NCBI GenBank assembly: GCA_022824305.1
Contig: JAJEAD010000082.1
Span: forward strand, 1 to 58,876
Source: Gammaproteobacteria bacterium
GTDB taxonomy: Bacteria; Pseudomonadota; Gammaproteobacteria; HK1
Direction of reading: 5' to 3'
Length of the DNA: 58,876 nucleotides
The position numbers and the translations under genes were made by a program. A model generated the notes under the pieces. The model saw only the letters and a program-made list of their open reading frames with translations. It ran no database searches and was not told where the DNA came from. Position 1 is the first letter of the stretch. Each line of letters starts with the position of its first letter. Shown one piece after another: positions 24,642 to 34,024 of the stretch.

Positions 24642-26225
24642 TCAGGGCCGGTACTGCGGCCCCCGCTTGGGTCCCGCGCGCTGAGACCAGGTCGCTGTCT
24701 CCAGCCACCGGTGGATCACCCGCCGGGTCTCGCGGGGATCGATGAGATCCTCGACGCTGAAGTTCTCGGCCGCCTTCCAGACCGAGACCTTGCCCTGCAA
24801 CCTCTCGACGACCTCCGCGAGCGCCGCCTGCGGGTCCTGCGCCGCGGCGATCTCGTCCTTGAACATGATCGCCGCGGCGCCCTCGATAGGGAGCCCCATC
24901 GCGCCCTGCCGCACGCCCGGCCACGCGAGCTTGATGCCGAGCCGGTTCGGGTTGCCCGCCGCCATGGTGCCGAGCCCGAAGACGCGCCGAACATGCAGGG
25001 TGACGACCGGCACCGTCGCCCGCTGGATCGCGAGCAGGGCCCGCGAGGCGCGGCGCAGGATTCCCGCGCGCTCCTCGGCGGCGCCGACCATGATGCCGGG
25101 CGAGTCGACCAGGTAGACCACCGGCAGGTGGAAGGTGTCGCAGAGCTCCACCAGCCGCACCTGCTTGTCCGCCGCGGCGGCGCCGAGCGCTCCCCCGGCG
25201 TGGCGGCTGTCGTTTGCGAGCACGCCCACCGGCATGCCGCCGATCCGCGCGAGCCCGGTCGCGAGCGAAGGGCCCCATCCAGGACCGATCTCGAAGAAGC
25301 TCCCCCGGTCGAAGATCTCGTCGACGAGCTTCCGGGGATCGAAGGCGCGGCGAGGCCGTTCGGGGTCCAGGACCCCGAGGACCTCGCAGTCGCGCTCCGG
25401 CGGGTCGTCCGGATCGACCCCCGCACGGGGAGGCAACCCACGCACGTTGCTCGGCAGGTAGGACAGGAAGCGTTTGATCTGCTCGATCGCTTCGGCCTCG
25501 GTGTCGAAGCCGTTGTCGATCATCCCGGAGGCCCGGGTGTGCACCTCGTGCCCTCCCAGCTCGAACTTGTCGATCTTCTCTCCGAGCGCGTGCTCGGCCA
25601 GGGGCGGACCTCCTCCGAACAGGCAGCCGTTCGGCCGGCTCATCAGCGAGAAGTGCGCGCACACCGCGCGGGCCGCGGAGCCTCCCGCGGTCGGTCCCAT
25701 CACCGCGGTGACCGACGGCACGCGTTCGAGCAGCGCGAACACCGGGTGGCCGCTCAGTGCCGACGGCATCGTGTTCATGGCGTCCACGGAAGCGGAGTCG
25801 ACATCGCCGCCCACGCTCTAAAGAAAGAGCACGATGGGGATCTCCCACTCGTAGGCCATGTCCTCCAGGTAGCCGGGGAAGACCCCCTTGCTCTTCTCCA
25901 GGTAGAGCCCGGTCCACGGCGCCATGGCGACGCTGTAGTCTTCCGCTCCGACCGCGACCGGCCGGCCGTCGACGCGGCCGAACCCGCACACCAGGCTGGA
26001 GGGAAGGGTCTCCCGGGGCGCGCCGTCCCGGGTGCGGGTATGAAGGGCGGCAAGCTTGCCGACCTCCTGGAAGCTCCCCGGGTCGACCAGCGCCTCGATG
26101 CGCTCACGCGCGCTCCAGCGGCCGCGCCCGTGCTCCGCCGCAACGCGCGCCTCGCCGCCGAGTCTCTCCGCGCGCCGCCGGCGCCGGCGAAGCTCGTCGA
26201 GATGGGACTTCCAGGCGTCGCTCAC
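24642..26225 (-). pseudogene. acyl-CoA carboxylase carboxyl-transferase (beta) subunit interrupted by one in-frame TAG
   Basis: A continuous 527-codon frame from ATG 26225 encodes the biotin-dependent carboxyl transferase of propionyl-, methylcrotonyl- or geranyl-CoA carboxylases. N-terminal part: ARERIEALVDPGSFQEVG, then MAYEWEIPIVLFL. Codon 136 is TAG (25818-25820). The same frame then resumes with SVGGDVDSA, MGPTAGGSAARA, VLDPERPRRAFDPRK, VYLVDSPGIMVGAAEE and AAGNPNRLGIKLAWPG, so both acyl-CoA and carboxybiotin halves are intact. The context suggests an original GAG (Glu), a single G-to-T change. TAG is an ordinary stop elsewhere here. No biotin carboxylase gene is present in the window. 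Confidence 0.8.
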
Positions 26226-26272
26226 CTAGGCCGCTCCTGCCGCGGGAGGCGCGTCCCGCAAGGGCCACGGGC

Positions 26273-27847
26273 TCATTGGAGAAGCGCCGCCAGCCTGCCG
26301 AGGGCCGGCTTTCCGGTCGAGGTCATCGGCATCTCGTCGACCACCCGGACGATGCTCGGAACCATGAAGCGGGCGAGCTCGCCGCGGCAGTGCCCGCGCA
26401 GGCCCTCAGGGTCGAGCTCCGCCCCGGCCGCGGGCACCACGAACACCGCGATGTCCTCTTCCCCGTTCGCGTTCGGGACCCCGAGGACCGCGCAGTCGGC
26501 GACCGCGGGGTGGCGGTTGACGACCTCCTCCACCTCGGCCGGAAGGACGTTCTCGCCGCTGTTGCGCAGCACCTGCTTCTTCCGGTCGAGAAAGAACAGG
26601 TGTCCGTCGGCGTCGAAGCGCCCGAGGTCGCCGGTGTGGAACCAGTGGTTGCGAAACGCCTCGAGCGTGTACTCGGGCTGACCGTAGTAGCCCTGCAGAA
26701 TGATTCCGGGTACCCGCGGCCGGCAGACGATCTCGCCGACCTCGCCCGCCTCCACCTCCTCATCGCACTCGTCGACGATGCGGATGTCGTAGAGATCGCC
26801 TCTCACCTTGCCGCAGGAGTCCGGCGGCTCCGGGACGTCGAGCGACTGGAGGCACGGATTGCCGATATCGCTCAGCCCGTAGCAGTACCCGGTCCTGAGA
26901 CCGAATCGCTTCTCGAATCCGGGCCGGTCCACGGGGAAGGGCCCTCCCCATACGAATCGAAGGTCATGGCTCCGATCTTCAGGCCGCGGCGGGCGGTCCC
27001 ACAACCACTTCTGGGCGCCGCCCATCATCATCGCCCAGGTGGCCCCCGCATCCCGCGCGTCCCGCCAGAAGCGGCTCACCGACAGCCGGCTTCGAAGCGC
27101 GACGCGTCCGCCGCTGTAGAGCGCGCCGCCCACCTCGCACACCGCCCCGCCGTAGTGGTACAGGGGCCAGGGGGTGTAGACGCAGTCGTCCTCGGAGAGC
27201 CCGTAGTGCTGCGCCACCATGGCGGCGTGGCACACCCAGTAGCGGTGCGACACCACGAGCCCCTTGGAAAATCCCGTGGTGCCGGAGGTGAAGAGGATGG
27301 CGGTGGTCTCGGCATCGTCCTCCGGCCCCGGCGGATTGGAGACGTCGTCCGCGCAGAGGGATGCGAGCGGTATCCGCTCGCGCCCCGGGAGCCCGGCGCT
27401 CGCGTCGTCCACGAACACCAGCGCGCGCAGGTGCCCGAGCCGGTCCCCGACCCGCGACAAGGGCTCCACGAACTCGGCCGCGGTGAAGAGCAGCGGACTG
27501 CGGGTCAGGTTGACCGTGCGCACGAGGCCCCGACCCCGAAAGTCGGCATTGAGCGAGACCTCGACCGCGCCGATCTTCTTGAGCGCGTAGGAGACGACCA
27601 GGTACTCGATGGAATTGCGCAACATCAGCGCGACGAAGTCGCCGGGCCCGATCCCGCGCGCCAGGAGTCCGTGCGCCAGCCGGTTGCAGCGCTCGTTGAA
27701 GGCTCGGTAGCTCAGGCGCTCGCCGGTGTCGACGAAGCGGAGGAACTCGTGTTCTCCGCGCTCGTCCGCCTGGCGCTCGAGCAGGCGGCCGAGGGTCTCC
27801 CAGCGGATCCCGCATTGCCCCGCCGCCGGGGGACGGGGATCGACCAT
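26273..27847 (-). CDS. acyl-CoA synthetase (AMP-forming, crotonobetaine/carnitine-CoA ligase-like)
   Basis: Encodes about 524 residues from the ATG at 27847 (MVDPRPPAAG); an in-frame TTG at 27883 would add 12. All motifs of the class I adenylate-forming family are present: P-loop-like FTSGTTGFSKG, GYCYGLSDIG, the hinge HTGDLGRFDADGHLFFLDRKKQV, NSGENVLPAEVEE and the catalytic C-terminal Lys in TSTGKPALG. It activates a carboxylic acid to the acyl-AMP and then acyl-CoA. Overall resemblance is to CaiC-like ligases of carnitine-type and medium-chain acids. It lies 55 bp after the amidase and 47 bp before the carboxyl transferase in the operon, so it probably supplies the CoA thioester for the downstream steps. 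Confidence 0.85.
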   Translation of the reverse strand: MVDPRPPAAGQCGIRWETLGRLLERQADERGEHEFLRFVDTGERLSYRAFNERCNRLAHGLLARGIGPGDFVALMLRNSIEYLVVSYALKKIGAVEVSLNADFRGRGLVRTVNLTRSPLLFTAAEFVEPLSRVGDRLGHLRALVFVDDASAGLPGRERIPLASLCADDVSNPPGPEDDAETTAILFTSGTTGFSKGLVVSHRYWVCHAAMVAQHYGLSEDDCVYTPWPLYHYGGAVCEVGGALYSGGRVALRSRLSVSRFWRDARDAGATWAMMMGGAQKWLWDRPPRPEDRSHDLRFVWGGPFPVDRPGFEKRFGLRTGYCYGLSDIGNPCLQSLDVPEPPDSCGKVRGDLYDIRIVDECDEEVEAGEVGEIVCRPRVPGIILQGYYGQPEYTLEAFRNHWFHTGDLGRFDADGHLFFLDRKKQVLRNSGENVLPAEVEEVVNRHPAVADCAVLGVPNANGEEDIAVFVVPAAGAELDPEGLRGHCRGELARFMVPSIVRVVDEMPMTSTGKPALGRLAALLQ

Positions 27848-27902
27848 GGCACTCACCCGCGACTCCACATGCCCCAACTCCAAGGCGGCGCCGTCGAGCC
27901 CC

Positions 27903-29315
27903 TCAGATCCGCGGGCGCCTCTGCGCCCAGGGTCGGATTCGCTCCAGCGCGCCCGCCACGCGCATGACGCCCAGGTCGTCGAAACGATGCCCCACGATCT
28001 GGACGCCGATGGGCAACCCCTCCCGGCTGAGGCCGGCCGGTACCGAGAGGGCCGGACACTGAGCGACGAAGTTGAAGGGGCAGGTCATGTCCAGGCCATG
28101 GAAGCGCCCGTCGTCCCGGTCCTGCTGGAAGTCGGAGTCGGACTGGCCCACGCGAGGGGCGGGCATGGACATGGTGGGACACAGCAGCGCATCGAAACGC
28201 TCGAATACGTCGCACAGCCGGTGCCACTGCCGCGTGCGCAAGACTTCCATTCGCTTGAACGTCACCGCATCGAGGCTGCGGCCCCGCTCGATCAGCGACA
28301 CCACCTCGGGGTCCATGCGGTCGCGCCATTCGTCGAAGTCCCGGGTGAAGCAGACGTCGAGATAGACGCCCCATTGATCGAACCACGCATCGTTGATCTC
28401 CCGGCTCCAGCCGAGCTCGACCTCCTCGACCCTCGCTCCCGCTTCGCGCAAGGCCTCAGCCGTGGCTCGCAGGCACTGCTCCACCTCGTCATCGATCGCG
28501 TAGTAGCCGAGATCGGAGCTCAGGGCGAGCCTCATGCCGCGCACGTCGAACTCGGGGGGAATGGGGAACTCGAGGGTGTCCGGCAGGGACAGCATGTCAC
28601 GCTCGCAGGGCCCGCCGGTCACGTTCATGAACAGGGCCGCGTCGGCCACCGAGCGCGCCAGCGGGCCGAAGTGCGAGATGGTGTCGAACACGGTGGGGAG
28701 GATGTCCATCGGTATCCGTCCGAGGCTCGGCTTCAAGCCCACCAGGCCGCAGAAGGAGGCGGGAATGCGCACCGAGCCGCCCAGGTCCGTACCCTCCGCC
28801 AGGGGTACGCAGCCGGCGGCCACCGCCGCCCCGGAGCCGCCCGACGATCCTCCGGGCGTTCGCTCGGTATTCCACGGGTTCCTCGTGATTCCCCATAGCG
28901 GGCTCGCGGTGAAGCCGTCGAAGGCGAACTCCGGGGTGGTGGTCTTGCCGACCATGATGGCCCCGGCGCGGACCAGGCGCCGGACGATGAGCGCGTCCTC
29001 CTCGGGCACCCAGTGCTCGTACATCTTCGAGCCGAGGGTCGTGGTCTTCCCGGCGGTGGGGGTGACGTCCTTGATCGCCACCGGCAGCCCGTGCATGGGG
29101 CCGAGCGCGGCCCCCGACACCGCCTTCTCCTCCGCCTCGCGCGCCAGCGCCAGGGCTTCGTCCGGGAACACGAAGCAAAAGCAGTTGAGCTTCGGGTTCA
29201 GCTCCTCGATGCGCGCCAGGCAGTTCTCCATGAGGTCCACCGGCGACAACGACTTCTGCCGGATCAGCCGCACGAGGTCCACCGCCGGGGTATAGGCAAG
29301 ATCGAGATCGGTCAC
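27903..29315 (-). CDS. amidase signature-family hydrolase
   Basis: Encodes 470 residues from a GTG start with GGAGGAG upstream. The Ser-cis-Ser-Lys triad is visible: Lys in PVAIKDV, cis-Ser in TPGGSSGGSGAAVA, and the nucleophile Ser in GTDLGGSVRIPASFCG. The family hydrolyses carboxamides, including Glu/Asn-tRNA transamidation; the absence of gatB or gatC and the divergent C-terminus argue for a catabolic amidase. PWNTERTPGG is the usual lead-in to the signature. It is expressed between the AhpD-like gene and an acyl-CoA ligase, suggesting it releases the carboxylic acid that the ligase activates. Confidence 0.87.
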   Translation of the reverse strand: MTDLDLAYTPAVDLVRLIRQKSLSPVDLMENCLARIEELNPKLNCFCFVFPDEALALAREAEEKAVSGAALGPMHGLPVAIKDVTPTAGKTTTLGSKMYEHWVPEEDALIVRRLVRAGAIMVGKTTTPEFAFDGFTASPLWGITRNPWNTERTPGGSSGGSGAAVAAGCVPLAEGTDLGGSVRIPASFCGLVGLKPSLGRIPMDILPTVFDTISHFGPLARSVADAALFMNVTGGPCERDMLSLPDTLEFPIPPEFDVRGMRLALSSDLGYYAIDDEVEQCLRATAEALREAGARVEEVELGWSREINDAWFDQWGVYLDVCFTRDFDEWRDRMDPEVVSLIERGRSLDAVTFKRMEVLRTRQWHRLCDVFERFDALLCPTMSMPAPRVGQSDSDFQQDRDDGRFHGLDMTCPFNFVAQCPALSVPAGLSREGLPIGVQIVGHRFDDLGVMRVAGALERIRPWAQRRPRI

Positions 29316-29380
29316 CGCGTCTCCTCCACCCGTTCTAATCGTTGGCCGGGCGCGCGCTCCCTGATCGCACGGACGCCGCG

Positions 29381-30478
29381 CTACGTCGTCGGAGCGAAGC
29401 GGTCGATGCCGAGCTCGCGGACGAGCGCGTGGTCCTCCTCCGACATCGGGCCTATTGAGATTCCGGTCGCATCCGCGATGCGCACCATGCGTTCGAAGTT
29501 GGAGATCACCCCCGCGGCGTCGACCAGGGCCTCGGCGCCCATGGCGCCGGCGAGCGCCCGCCGAGCCGTATCGCGATCGGCCGCGCTGCCCGAGACCACC
29601 GCCTCGGCGAATCGCAGAAGCTTCGCGCCATGGGGAACGCCGCTTTCCCCATCTCCGTCCATGAGCACGGCAAAGTCTACCGACTCTTCGTGGGTCCGGC
29701 TGCTCTCACGGAGCATGCTGGCGTGCCACGCGGTTCAGTAGTAGCACCGGTTGAGCGCGGATACCCTCCCGGCGAGCAGCTCCATCTGCGATCGGGTGAG
29801 GGCGCCGCCGCGGTCGACCCCGGCCTTGCGCACGTTCTCGTTGGCGAGGTAGTGGACGGCCGACAGGTCCTTGAGCGTGCGCACTGCGTCCGGCACCAGG
29901 CTCATGGCCCGGATCACGTTACCGGTGCGGCCGGAAGGCCACAGATCCGCCTCCACTGTTCCCGCGTTATCGGGCGGCACCATCGGCACCCACCCTTCGT
30001 CGCTGACCAGACGCGCGGGACGATAGCCGCTCGGCTCCCCCGCGACGGGCTCGGGAAGCGGTGGCAGCGGCACGCCCATCGCCCGGCAGAAGGCGTCGAC
30101 GCTCGAGAGCGCGACCACGATGCCGACAATCTCCACGTAGTGTCCGTCGCTCAAGCCGGACTCGATACGCTTCCGATACCAGGAAGGGCTGAGGCGCGCG
30201 GCATCGGTCACGATCCGGTGCACTGCGTCCACCGCCGTCTCCGGCAGGTCGGAAACGCGGTCGTGCTTCCCGGTGACGGCGGCGGGCGAGAGTGCGGCCC
30301 TGGCGGCGAGGCAGAGTCTGCACTGCGGCGCAGCCCGCGCCTCGCGCGCGATCGCGACGCGCTCGGCCCCGGTCCACCACGCTCCGGGACGGGCGAGGCT
30401 CTCCCAGAAGCGGCTGTGGGCCTGCGCGAAGTCGGGGCGAATGGGATACCTGGCATCGGAGTAGGAGATCGTGGTCAC
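29381..30478 (-). CDS. AhpD-like alkylhydroperoxidase, candidate selenoprotein with in-frame UGA (Sec248)
   Basis: A 365-residue frame from GTG 30478 (GGAG nine bases upstream) to the stop at 29381 is interrupted only by TGA at 29735-29737. The TGA sits in ELLAGRVSALNRC-YY-[UGA]-TAWH, an exact E-x11-C-x2-C-x3-H AhpD motif with Sec248 replacing the second Cys (Glu233, Cys245, His252). The following 117 codons remain in frame and look family-like. The N-terminal domain (about 1-130) has a second CRLC pair without the motif His. AhpD-like proteins reduce peroxides or carry thiol-disulfide chemistry. A SECIS-like hairpin follows the UGA. The alternative is a TGC-to-TGA mutation; no sel genes lie in this window. 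Confidence 0.72.
29696..29721 (-). promoter_or_regulatory. putative bacterial SECIS hairpin downstream of UGA
   Basis: Beginning 14 nt after the UGA, the mRNA can fold into a stem of nine pairs (2 + 2 + 5) with one A-C mismatch and one bulged A, capped by the pentaloop CGUGA. The loop starts 25 nt after the UGA and has G as its second base. This fits the bacterial SECIS pattern of a short stem, small loop and G near the loop's 5' side, at a distance usable by SelB. The fold was found by eye, not by energy calculation. Confidence 0.6.
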
Positions 30479-30538
30479 AGGGTTGTTCTCCGTCGGCTAT
30501 GGAACTCCCGGCAGCATTCTTCGCATGACGACCCTGGC

Positions 30539-33500
30539 TCAGCTCGCATCCCGGGTTTCGATCGGCGCGCGCCACGCCGCGAGCAGCGCGGCCTGGCGCT
30601 CTCGCACACAGGCGAGGTGCTCCGCCTTCACGTGGCCGTAGCCCCGGATGCCTTCCGGCAGGGAGGCGATGTCCACCGCGAGGCCGTGGTTCTCGTAGTC
30701 GAGCCCGTCGCAGAGCTCCCGCACCAGGACCTCGTACTCCGCCGCCAGGCGGCGTTCGGTCCGGCGCTCCTCGCTGCGGCCGAAGGGGTCGAAGCGGGTG
30801 CCGCGCAGTCCCTTCAGCCTCGCGAGCACCCGAAGCGCCCGCAGCATCCAGGGTCCGAAGCTCCGCTTGCGCGGGAGACCGGTGTCCGGGTCGCGGGCGG
30901 CGAAGACGGGCGGGGCCATGTGGAACTCGAGACGGACGTCGCCCTCGAATTGGCGTTCGAGCTCGGCGGCGAACTCACCGTCGGTGTAGAGGCGGGCCAC
31001 CTCGTACTCGTCCTTGCAGGCAATCAGCTTGTAGGCGTAGCGCGCCACGGCCTGCGCGAAGCCGTGCTTGCCCGCCGCCCGCCGGGCCTCCGCATGCCGG
31101 GCTTCGGCCACGAGCGCGCGGTAGCGATCCGCGTAGGCGCGATCCTGGTAGCGGACGAGGTCCTCCGCGCGACGCTCCGTCAGCGCCTCGACGCCGTCCG
31201 CCCGTGTGTCCGGCGCCGGCGCCGCGCTCTCCGGCGCGAGGAGGGCGCTGACCGCCGCGAGGTCCACCGCGGCACGGCGCCCCCACCGGAAGGTCTCCCG
31301 GTTGCTCTCCACCGCCACTCCGTTCAGCTCGATCGCGCGCTCGATCCCGGCCGCGCTCACCGGAACCAGGCCCTTCTGCCACGCGTATCCGAGCATGAAG
31401 AGGTTGGTGGCGATGGAGTCTCCCATGAGCCCGGTGGCGATTCGGGTGGCGTCGAGGAAGTCGACCTGGCCCTTCCCCGCCGCCGCCTCGAGGCGCGCGG
31501 CGATGCCCCGGCGCGGAAACACCGTGTCGGGATCGCGGGTGAAGTGCCCGGTGATCGCCTCGTGCCGATTGACGATCGCGCGCGTGTGCCCTCGGGCGAT
31601 CGTGTCGAGCGCGAGGTCGCTGCCCGCGACGAGCCCGTCGCAGCCGAGCAGGAGGTCGGCGGCGCCCTCGTTGAGGCGCACCGCGTGGATGTCCCCGGCC
31701 CGTGCGGCGAGGCGCAGGTGCGAGGTGACCGCCCCGCCCTTCTGCGCCATGCCGAACTGGTCGACGGAGGAGCAGGCCTTGCCCTCGAGGTGGGCGGCCA
31801 TGGTGATCATGGCCCCGACCGTGACCACCCCGGTGCCGCCGATGCCGGTCACGAGCATCCCGTAGGGGCGTTCCTCGAGCGAAGGCGCCGGCGGCTCGGG
31901 CAGCTCCCGCAGGTGGTCGGGGACCCGCCCTCCCGCCGCGACCCGGCGCGGCTTCGCGCCGTGCACGGTGACGAAGCTCGGGCAGAATCCCTCCGAGCAG
32001 GTGAAGTCCTTGTTGCAGGAGGACTGGTCGATGCGTCGCTTCCGCCCGAACTCGGTGTCGAGGGGCACCACCGACATGCAGTTCGACTTCGCGCCGCAGT
32101 CGCCGCAGCCTTCGCAGACCCGCTCGTTGATGAATACCCGCCGCGGCGGATCCACCAGCTTGCCCCGCTTTCGCCGGCGGCGCTTCTCGGCCGCGCAGGT
32201 CTGGTCGTAGATGAGCACGCTCACCCCCGGGCACTCGCGCAGCTCCCGCTGCACCCGGTCGAGCGCGCGGCGGGGCTCGATTCGGGTGCCGGGGGTGAAA
32301 CGGTCCTTCGCGCCCGCGTACTTCTCCGGCTCCTCGCTCACCACCACGATCCGCCGCACGCCCTCCGCGCGCACCTGTCGCGAGATCCGCATGGGGTCGA
32401 GCGGCCCGTCGACGGGCTGGCCGCCGGTCATCGCCACCGCGTCGTTGTAGAGGATCTTGTAGGTGATGTTCACGCCGGCCGCGATGCAGGCGCGAATCGC
32501 GAGCAGGCCGCAGTGGTAGTAGGTGCCGTCGCCGAGGTTCTGGAACACGTGCGGCGTCTCGACGAAGGGCGCCTGTCCGATCCAGGTCGCGCCCTCCCCG
32601 CCCATCTGGGTATGGGTGAGATTGTCCCGCTCCATGTAGGTCGCCATGTAGTGGCAGCCGACCCCGCCGTGGGCGCGGCTGCCCGCGGGGACCCGCGTGG
32701 AGCGATTGTGGGGGCACCCGGAGCAGAAGTACGGCAGCCGGGTAACGCCGAGCGCGGCGCGGGAGCGCCGCTCGTCCTCCTTGGCGTCGAGGAAGGCGAG
32801 GCGTTCGCGCATGCGCCCGCTCTCGTGGAATCGGCCGATGCTGCGCGCGAGCGCGCGCGTGATGGCATCCACCGAGAGCTCGCCCACCTCGCTCAGCAGA
32901 GGCGCGCCGTTCTCGTCGCGACGCCCGATGACCCGGGGACGCCGCCGGTCGGGCAGCGCGTAGAGCGCGTCCTTGACCTGCGTCTCGATAATGCGCCGCT
33001 TCTCCTCGACCACCAGGACCTCGTCGAGGCCGTCCGCGAAGGCGCGCAGGCCCTCGAGGTCGGCGGGATGGGGCATCGCAACCTTCAGCACCCGGATCCC
33101 GAGCGCGGACGCCGCCGCCTCGTCGAGCCCCAGGTCGGCGAGCGCCTGCATCACGTCGAGCGCCGCCTTGCCGCTCGACACCACACCCAGGCGCGCCTCG
33201 CGGCCGTCCACGAGGCGGCGGTTCAGGCGGTTCGCGCGGGCGAAGGCGAGCGCCGCGCCCATCTTGTAGCGGCGCAGCCTCGGCTCTTGATCGGCCCAGG
33301 GATCGGGCAGCCGGATGTGCACGCCGTCCGGCGGAAGCTCGAAGTCGTCCGGCTCCACGATGGACGGCCATTGCGGATCGTCGATGACCATCGAGACCGC
33401 GGTGTCGAGGGTATCCGCCACCGTCTTCAAGCCCACCCAGGCCCCGCAGAAGCGCGAGAGCGCGAAGCCGTAGAGGCCGTACTCCAGGATCTCCTCGACG

Positions 33501-34024
33501 CTCGCGGGATAGAGGACCGGCATCACCAGGTCCACGAAGGTCGGCTCGCTCGTCGCGGGCACGTCGGAGGACTTCATGCCGTGGTCGTCCCCCACCACCG
33601 CGAGCACCCCGCCGTGTCGCGCGGTGCCGGCAAGATTGGCGTGGCGAATGGCATCGACGCTGCGATCCAGGCCCGGCCCCTTGCCGTACCAGATCGCGAA
33701 GACTCCGTCGAAGCGAGCTCCGGGGAAGAGATTGATCTGCTGGGTGCCCCAGCAGGCGGTGGCGGCGAGATCCTCGTTCACCGCGGGCTGGAAATGGATG
33801 TCGGCCCGGTCCAGGAAGCGTTGCGCGCGCCACAGCTCCTTGTCCGCGTTGTGCATCGGCGAGCCGCGGTAGCCGGAGATGAAGCAGCCGGTGTGGAGGC
33901 CCGCGCGCCGGTCGCGCGCCTTCTGCATCAGCGCGAGGCGCACCAGGGCCTGGCTGCCGGTGAGGTAGAGGGCGCCGCTCTCGCGCTCGTAGCGATCGTC
34001 GAGGCTCGTGGCGGCGAGCGCCAT
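30539..34024 (-). CDS. indolepyruvate ferredoxin oxidoreductase family protein (fused IorA-IorB type)
   Basis: Encodes 1161 residues from ATG 34024, which overlaps the acyl-CoA dehydrogenase stop. Order: pyrimidine-binding TPP domain (GYRGSPMHNADKELW, residues 40-60), a TPP-binding region around GGEGATWIGQAPF, a ferredoxin-like CEGCGDCGAKSNC cluster followed by CNKDFTCSEGFC, then the gamma-type IorB domain (LVTGIGGTGVVTVGAMITMAAH...DQFGMAQKGGAVTSH) and a C-terminal extension. The enzyme oxidatively decarboxylates arylpyruvates or branched 2-oxoacids to acyl-CoA, passing electrons to ferredoxin or another acceptor. The single-chain version of about 1150 residues is common in aerobic proteobacteria. 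It couples amino-acid-derived oxoacids to the acyl-CoA genes around it. Confidence 0.9.
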   Translation of the reverse strand: MALAATSLDDRYERESGALYLTGSQALVRLALMQKARDRRAGLHTGCFISGYRGSPMHNADKELWRAQRFLDRADIHFQPAVNEDLAATACWGTQQINLFPGARFDGVFAIWYGKGPGLDRSVDAIRHANLAGTARHGGVLAVVGDDHGMKSSDVPATSEPTFVDLVMPVLYPASVEEILEYGLYGFALSRFCGAWVGLKTVADTLDTAVSMVIDDPQWPSIVEPDDFELPPDGVHIRLPDPWADQEPRLRRYKMGAALAFARANRLNRRLVDGREARLGVVSSGKAALDVMQALADLGLDEAAASALGIRVLKVAMPHPADLEGLRAFADGLDEVLVVEEKRRIIETQVKDALYALPDRRRPRVIGRRDENGAPLLSEVGELSVDAITRALARSIGRFHESGRMRERLAFLDAKEDERRSRAALGVTRLPYFCSGCPHNRSTRVPAGSRAHGGVGCHYMATYMERDNLTHTQMGGEGATWIGQAPFVETPHVFQNLGDGTYYHCGLLAIRACIAAGVNITYKILYNDAVAMTGGQPVDGPLDPMRISRQVRAEGVRRIVVVSEEPEKYAGAKDRFTPGTRIEPRRALDRVQRELRECPGVSVLIYDQTCAAEKRRRRKRGKLVDPPRRVFINERVCEGCGDCGAKSNCMSVVPLDTEFGRKRRIDQSSCNKDFTCSEGFCPSFVTVHGAKPRRVAAGGRVPDHLRELPEPPAPSLEERPYGMLVTGIGGTGVVTVGAMITMAAHLEGKACSSVDQFGMAQKGGAVTSHLRLAARAGDIHAVRLNEGAADLLLGCDGLVAGSDLALDTIARGHTRAIVNRHEAITGHFTRDPDTVFPRRGIAARLEAAAGKGQVDFLDATRIATGLMGDSIATNLFMLGYAWQKGLVPVSAAGIERAIELNGVAVESNRETFRWGRRAAVDLAAVSALLAPESAAPAPDTRADGVEALTERRAEDLVRYQDRAYADRYRALVAEARHAEARRAAGKHGFAQAVARYAYKLIACKDEYEVARLYTDGEFAAELERQFEGDVRLEFHMAPPVFAARDPDTGLPRKRSFGPWMLRALRVLARLKGLRGTRFDPFGRSEERRTERRLAAEYEVLVRELCDGLDYENHGLAVDIASLPEGIRGYGHVKAEHLACVRERQAALLAAWRAPIETRDAS

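Noticed and set aside
24642..25814. Treating the carboxyl transferase as two genes (start at GTG 25814 and a 135-residue protein upstream)
   Set aside because: Both parts are in one frame with contiguous family similarity across the TAG, so one interrupted gene is the simpler reading.
25818..25820. UAG as pyrrolysine, prompted by the MttB-like gene in the window
   Set aside because: The MttB-like gene has no UAG, no pyl genes are present, carboxyl transferases have no known pyrrolysine, and several genes here end with TAG.
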